From NCBI GenBank assembly GCA_963714425.1, contig CAVQOI010000015.1, positions 91,148 to 155,147 of the forward strand: 64,000 bases of DNA. The letters are read 5' to 3'. The DNA comes from DATCYX01 sp963714425 (GTDB lineage: Bacteria; Chloroflexota; Anaerolineae; Anaerolineales; UBA4823). The notes under the pieces are model-generated. The model was given only the letters and a program-made list of their open reading frames with translations, was not told the origin of the DNA and did not search any database. Within the stretch, counting starts at the first letter, position 1. Each line of letters opens with the position of its first letter. Shown piece by piece: positions 60,287-64,000 of this stretch. Both the position numbers and the translations under genes were made by a program.

Positions 60287-61540
60287 ATGTCAGAATCTAT
60301 CGGTCAGCAGCTCCGCCAGGCGCGCCAGAGGCGTTCGCTCAGCCTGGAGCAGGTCGCCCAGGTTACGCACCTGCGCGTCCACTATCTGCAAGCCCTCGAA
60401 TTTGGCGAATTGGCTGCCATCCCGTCGATGGTACAGGCACGCGGCTTCCTGCGCATCTATGCCAGTTACCTTGAGCTGGATGCGGTCGCTCTGCTGGGCA
60501 TGCTGGAGGGCAGTACTCCCTCAACTGAGAGCACGGAAATTGTCGCCGAACCAGCTCCTGAGCCAGCCACCCCCCCTGCGGAAGCTGCGGCTGCTTTCGC
60601 CGATATCGGGCAGAAGCTGTTGGGGCAGCGCGAAGTGCTAGGTCTATCTCTGGACGACGTTGAGCGCCATACCCACTTGCGCACCTTTTATTTACAAGCG
60701 CTGGAGGCCGGCGACCTGGACCGCTTGCCCTCCCCCGTGCAGGGGCGAGGTATGCTCAGCAATTATGCTGAGTTCCTGGGTATGGATCCCGAACCTTTGC
60801 TTCTACGCTTCGCAGATGGGCTGCAAGCGCGCCTGGCTCACCGCAGGGTTTCGAGTTCTGGTCAGGCATTACAGACTGCCGAGACTCTACAACCCCGTCA
60901 AGTACGGCCTCCGTCGCGACTGCGCCGGTTTTTCTCTACCGAGGCTTTGATTGGCGGCACGTTGGTGGGTGTGCTGGTAGGCTTTGCTCTGTGGGCCGCT
61001 ATCCGGGTTTCAACGCTGCGCAGCCAGCAGCAGCCCGCCCCAACCGCACCTTCTATCGCCGAAGTACTGCTGGCGGCTTCCAGCCCCAGCCCATCGCCCT
61101 CGCCCGTACCGCCTACTGCGACAGTCCCGTTAGCCGTCCTGGCTCCGCTTCAGCCCACGGAGGGAGTAGCTCAAGGAACCTTGTCGCCTCTCAGCGCTGG
61201 TCCTTCGGTTCAGGTGTATATCACTGTGCGCCAGCGGGCCTGGGTGCGGGTGATTGTGGATGAAGAGATTGCATTCGAGGGACGCGTTATCCCTGGCGGT
61301 GCTTATCAATACAGCGGAGCGGAGAAAGTGGAAATCCTTACCGGCAACGGCGCCGGAATCCAGGTCTTTTATAATTCGAATGATCTCGGCCCCATGGGTC
61401 TATTCGGAGAGGTGGTAAACCGGGTATACACGCTCGAGGGAATTCTGGCCCCTACCCCGACCATCACGCTGACCCCCACTGAGACCGAGCAGCCAACCAG
61501 CACACCCAGGAGTACACCGCCGCCTCCCGCAGTGCCATAA
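60287..61540 (+). CDS. RodZ-like protein with two HTH domains
   Basis: A 417-residue membrane protein. It has two helix-turn-helix (HTH_25-type) domains, residues 1-75 and about 103-175 (IGQQLRQARQRRSLSLEQVAQ; LGLSLDDVERHTHL), where RodZ has one. A transmembrane helix (about 223-242, IGGTLVGVLVGFALWAAI), a Pro/Ser/Thr linker, a DUF4115-like beta domain (about 310-385, VYITVRQRAWVRVIVD) and a Pro/Thr tail follow. RodZ links MreB to the cell-wall machinery. No mreB is visible here, so a regulatory role is equally possible. Confidence 0.75.
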   Translation: MSESIGQQLRQARQRRSLSLEQVAQVTHLRVHYLQALEFGELAAIPSMVQARGFLRIYASYLELDAVALLGMLEGSTPSTESTEIVAEPAPEPATPPAEAAAAFADIGQKLLGQREVLGLSLDDVERHTHLRTFYLQALEAGDLDRLPSPVQGRGMLSNYAEFLGMDPEPLLLRFADGLQARLAHRRVSSSGQALQTAETLQPRQVRPPSRLRRFFSTEALIGGTLVGVLVGFALWAAIRVSTLRSQQQPAPTAPSIAEVLLAASSPSPSPSPVPPTATVPLAVLAPLQPTEGVAQGTLSPLSAGPSVQVYITVRQRAWVRVIVDEEIAFEGRVIPGGAYQYSGAEKVEILTGNGAGIQVFYNSNDLGPMGLFGEVVNRVYTLEGILAPTPTITLTPTETEQPTSTPRSTPPPPAVP

Positions 61541-61548
61541 TAATTAGA

Positions 61549-62967
61549 ATGCTTATGAGTATCCGTTCAAAAACATTTCATGTGGTTTCTCTCGGCTGTG
61601 CCAAGAACACCGTGGATTCACAATCGATGGCGCAGTTACTGTCCCAATCGGGCTATCATCTAAACGAGAAAGCTCGCAGGGCAGAGGTAATAATCGTCAA
61701 TACCTGTGGTTTTATCGGACCGGCAAAGGAAGAATCTTTGCAGGTGCTGAACGACCTGGCTGCCAGCAAGCGCCCAGGGCAGTTGCTTATCGCTGCTGGA
61801 TGCCTGACACAGCGTTATGGTGCTGAGGTTGCCCGGCAGGTGCCCGGCATCGACGGCATCCTGGGCACGCGCCGCTGGATGGATATTGTGGATGTGGTCA
61901 GCCGCCTGCGCGCCACGCCCCACCCGCAGCCGCTCTATCATTTGCCGGATGCCCCTACAGTCGGCCATGACGAAGGGGGCGCGCTGCGTGCTGCAGTACA
62001 AGGGACCAGTGCATTCATTAAGATCGCCGATGGCTGCCGGCGTCCGTGTGCATTCTGCGCCATCCCACTGATCAAAGGCACCGCTGTAAGCCGCCCCATT
62101 GAAGCGATCCAGCACGAAGCGCGCCTCTTACAGGATATGGGCGTTCGTGAGCTTGTGCTGATCGCACAGGACACCACCGATTACGGGCACGACCTGGGCA
62201 TGAAGGACGGACTGGCACAGCTCCTGGAGGGGATGGTAAAAGCCGCCCCTGATGTGGATTGGATCCGGGTCATGTACGCCTATCCAGGATACGTGACCGA
62301 CCGCCTAATCGAAGTGATGTCGAGCCATGCACAGGTGCTGCCTTATCTGGACATGCCCTTGCAGCACGCTCATCCAGACACCCTGAAGCGCATGCGCCGC
62401 CCGGCAAATGTGGAATGGGTGCATCGCACGCTGGAGAAGATGCGCAGCGCCATGCCCGATCTGGCTTTGCGCACCACTTTCATTGTCGGCTACCCCGGAG
62501 AGACCGAAAACGAATTCCAAACCTTGCTTGACTTCGTGGAAGCTGTACGTTTTGACCGGGTAGGGACTTTCCAGTTCTCCTTTGAGCCTGGTACGACAAG
62601 CGAGCCCTTGGGTGACCCGGTCCAGGATCAGGTGAAGCAAGAGCGCCACGATCGCCTGATGGAGATGCAGCAGCGCATCTCTCTTGAGAAGAACCAGGCG
62701 CTGGTGGGGCGTACGCTGGATGTGCTTGTTGAAGGTCAGGGAGAGCTTGAGACGCAAGAGGACAGGTTGCCAGGGGAGGGGACGCGTCCACAACCTATCT
62801 CCCTGGGGCGCACCTACCGCGACGCACCCGAGATCGATGGAATGGTGCTCATCGAGGGTGAGATCCCGGTGGGGGAGATCGTACCAGTCCGCATTACCGG
62901 AGCCATGGCTTACGATTTAACAGGCGACGTAGAGATAGGCAGCTCAATTATCCGCGAGATAGGCTAG
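61549..62967 (+). CDS. rimO: Ribosomal protein S12 methylthiotransferase RimO
   Basis: A 472-residue methylthiotransferase. The N-terminal UPF0004 domain has Cys residues in SLGCAKNTVDS, NTCGF and AAGCLTQRY for the auxiliary cluster. The radical SAM motif is C-R-R-P-C-A-F-C, and the C-terminal TRAM domain is present. CGFI, AYPGYVTDRLIEVM and QHAHPDTLKRMRRP are RimO-type. It adds a methylthio group to an aspartate of S12. It starts 8 bp after the RodZ-like gene, so the two are probably one operon. Confidence 0.93.
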   Translation: MLMSIRSKTFHVVSLGCAKNTVDSQSMAQLLSQSGYHLNEKARRAEVIIVNTCGFIGPAKEESLQVLNDLAASKRPGQLLIAAGCLTQRYGAEVARQVPGIDGILGTRRWMDIVDVVSRLRATPHPQPLYHLPDAPTVGHDEGGALRAAVQGTSAFIKIADGCRRPCAFCAIPLIKGTAVSRPIEAIQHEARLLQDMGVRELVLIAQDTTDYGHDLGMKDGLAQLLEGMVKAAPDVDWIRVMYAYPGYVTDRLIEVMSSHAQVLPYLDMPLQHAHPDTLKRMRRPANVEWVHRTLEKMRSAMPDLALRTTFIVGYPGETENEFQTLLDFVEAVRFDRVGTFQFSFEPGTTSEPLGDPVQDQVKQERHDRLMEMQQRISLEKNQALVGRTLDVLVEGQGELETQEDRLPGEGTRPQPISLGRTYRDAPEIDGMVLIEGEIPVGEIVPVRITGAMAYDLTGDVEIGSSIIREIG

Positions 62968-63045
62968 CTTTAGAAATAAAAGAATCTGACAAGTAGCGAC
63001 TGCCTGCCGGGACACACGGACCTTCGCTAACTAATTAGGGAGAAT

Positions 63046-64000
63046 ATGATCGATACCAATCGTGCAGAAGTCACTTTCGCCCTGCAGGCTGTACGCCGGG
63101 CTGCCCGGCTGGTGCGCCTCATCCAGGACGAGATGGTCTCACAGGCGCTGACTAAGGAAGACCGCTCGCCTGTCACCGTGGCGGATTTCGCCTCCCAGGC
63201 GGTGGTGGCGCGCCTGCTGCAAAATGCATTCCCCAATGACCCGCTGGTCGGCGAGGAAGACGCGCAAGCTCTGCGCGACGATCCAGCCGCCCTGGAGCAG
63301 GTGACAGGTTTCGTGCGGGGCGAACTCCCAGCTGCCAGTCCCGAAGCAGTGTGCGCATGGATTGACCGTGGCGCAGATGCCCCTGCCCGGCGCTTCTGGA
63401 CGCTTGACCCGATCGATGGCACCAAAGGCTTCCTGCGCGGTGACCAGTATGCGGTGGCTCTTGCGCTGGTGGTGGATGGCGCTGTTCAGATCGGGGTGCT
63501 GGGCTGCCCTAGGCTGAGCGAAGCGTACCGCAGCGACCCGCAGGGTCCAGGCTCCCTGGTAGTTGCCGTGCGCGGGGAGGGAACGTGGGTCTCACCGCTC
63601 GATGCTGACGGCGAGGCGGGGAAGTTCCATCGGCTGGCGGTCTCCGACCGGCTTGATCCCTCCCAGGCGCGGCTGTTGCGCTCGTTCGAATCCGGTCACA
63701 CCAACCTGACCGAGATCGATGAGCTGGTCGACCTGCTTGGCATCCGTGCACAACCCGTGCGTATGGACAGCCAGGCTAAGTATGCAGTGCTGGCTGAGGG
63801 TCACGGCGATCTGCTGGTGCGCTTGCTATCACCGTCTCAGCCGGATTACCGTGAGAAGATCTGGGATCAGGCGGCTGGATCGTTGGTCGTCCAGGAGGCT
63901 GGCGGGAAGATCACCGACCTGGATGGGCAGCCGCTGGACTTCACCCTCGGGCGCACGTTGAGGCGCAACCGGGGTGTGCTGGCGTCCAATGGATCTTTGC
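63046..64000 (+). CDS. 3'(2'),5'-bisphosphate nucleotidase / inositol monophosphatase family (partial)
   Basis: The gene runs off the window end; 318 codons are visible. The family motifs are LVGEEDA (first metal ligand), LDPIDGTKGFLRGDQYAVALAL near 125 and IWDQAAGSLVVQEAGGKITD near 280. The order and length fit CysQ/Hal2-type PAP phosphatases, which clear 3'-phosphoadenosine phosphate. The ATG at 63046 follows AGGGAGA. Confidence 0.85.
   Translation, partial: MIDTNRAEVTFALQAVRRAARLVRLIQDEMVSQALTKEDRSPVTVADFASQAVVARLLQNAFPNDPLVGEEDAQALRDDPAALEQVTGFVRGELPAASPEAVCAWIDRGADAPARRFWTLDPIDGTKGFLRGDQYAVALALVVDGAVQIGVLGCPRLSEAYRSDPQGPGSLVVAVRGEGTWVSPLDADGEAGKFHRLAVSDRLDPSQARLLRSFESGHTNLTEIDELVDLLGIRAQPVRMDSQAKYAVLAEGHGDLLVRLLSPSQPDYREKIWDQAAGSLVVQEAGGKITDLDGQPLDFTLGRTLRRNRGVLASNGSL

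Overview
The window looks like chromosome from an anaerobic member of the Chloroflexota, most likely class Anaerolineae. This is inferred from gene content, not from a marker-gene tree. Supporting content: a large HdrA/MvhD/HdrCB cluster with MetF and MetV (methyl-branch Wood-Ljungdahl chemistry), a soluble formate dehydrogenase with NADH-dehydrogenase-type subunits, secreted proteins with Thr/Pro linkers, a sortase, and a RodZ-like protein with a Pro/Thr tail. There are no rRNA genes, no CRISPR array and no prophage. Several genes carry single-base frameshifts or nonsense codons. Either this lineage carries many decaying genes or the consensus has residual base errors, so each disruption needs read-level checking.

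Layout. 1-5.2 kb: glmU (cut by the window edge), tRNA-Gln, a degenerate response regulator, a membrane protein, and an Opp/Dpp-type permease pair, one of which carries a TPR tail. 5.3-9.9 kb: a minus-strand operon of Yip1 protein, LolD/MacB-type ATPase, secreted IPT/CARDB protein and FtsX-fold permease. 10-19.4 kb: an accessory stretch of small genes, including a promoter-equipped Cys-rich sORF next to a frameshifted PH-like membrane protein, an M28 peptidase, several VOC/YCII/DinB-like proteins, and a BNR propeller coupled to a MoaD/ThiS-like protein. 19.4-27.2 kb: exporter and envelope polysaccharide genes (EamA, O-antigen ligase, B12-radical SAM, GmhB, GmhA, polyprenyl-phosphate sugar transferase). 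27.8-31.7 kb: dnaK and dnaA diverge around a 630-bp region with palindromes that may include an origin. 31.7-36 kb: two AI-2E permeases, a small membrane protein, a sortase, and a Cys-rich unknown.

36-48.7 kb is the metabolic centrepiece. One minus-strand operon runs hdrA2 - mvhD2 - hdrA1 (with a GltD-like insertion) - mvhD1 - GNAT - metV - metF - hdrCB, and the first four genes overlap by 4 nt. In mvhD1 an in-frame TGA sits exactly where the paralogue mvhD2 has an active-site-region Cys, and a hairpin with a G-containing loop follows about 22 nt later. I read this as a selenocysteine codon with a bacterial SECIS. The inferred function is an electron-bifurcating or confurcating methylene-tetrahydrofolate reductase with an NAD(P)H-linked, flavin-rich HdrA module. 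The formate dehydrogenase module (53.7-58.5 kb: fdhA, hoxU-like, fused nuoE-nuoF) would supply or consume formate and NADH on the same pathway.

50.3-53.0 kb is a small accessory island with a dead IS1380 transposase, a lipoprotein hydrolase and a truncated P-loop gene, bounded by a dispersed CACGAAG-type repeat in opposite orientations. 58.5-64 kb returns to housekeeping genes: recO, rplI, a RodZ-like gene, rimO and a CysQ-type phosphatase cut by the window end. Short A/G-rich or T/C-rich dispersed repeats recur between genes and run into the ends or interior of several coding regions.
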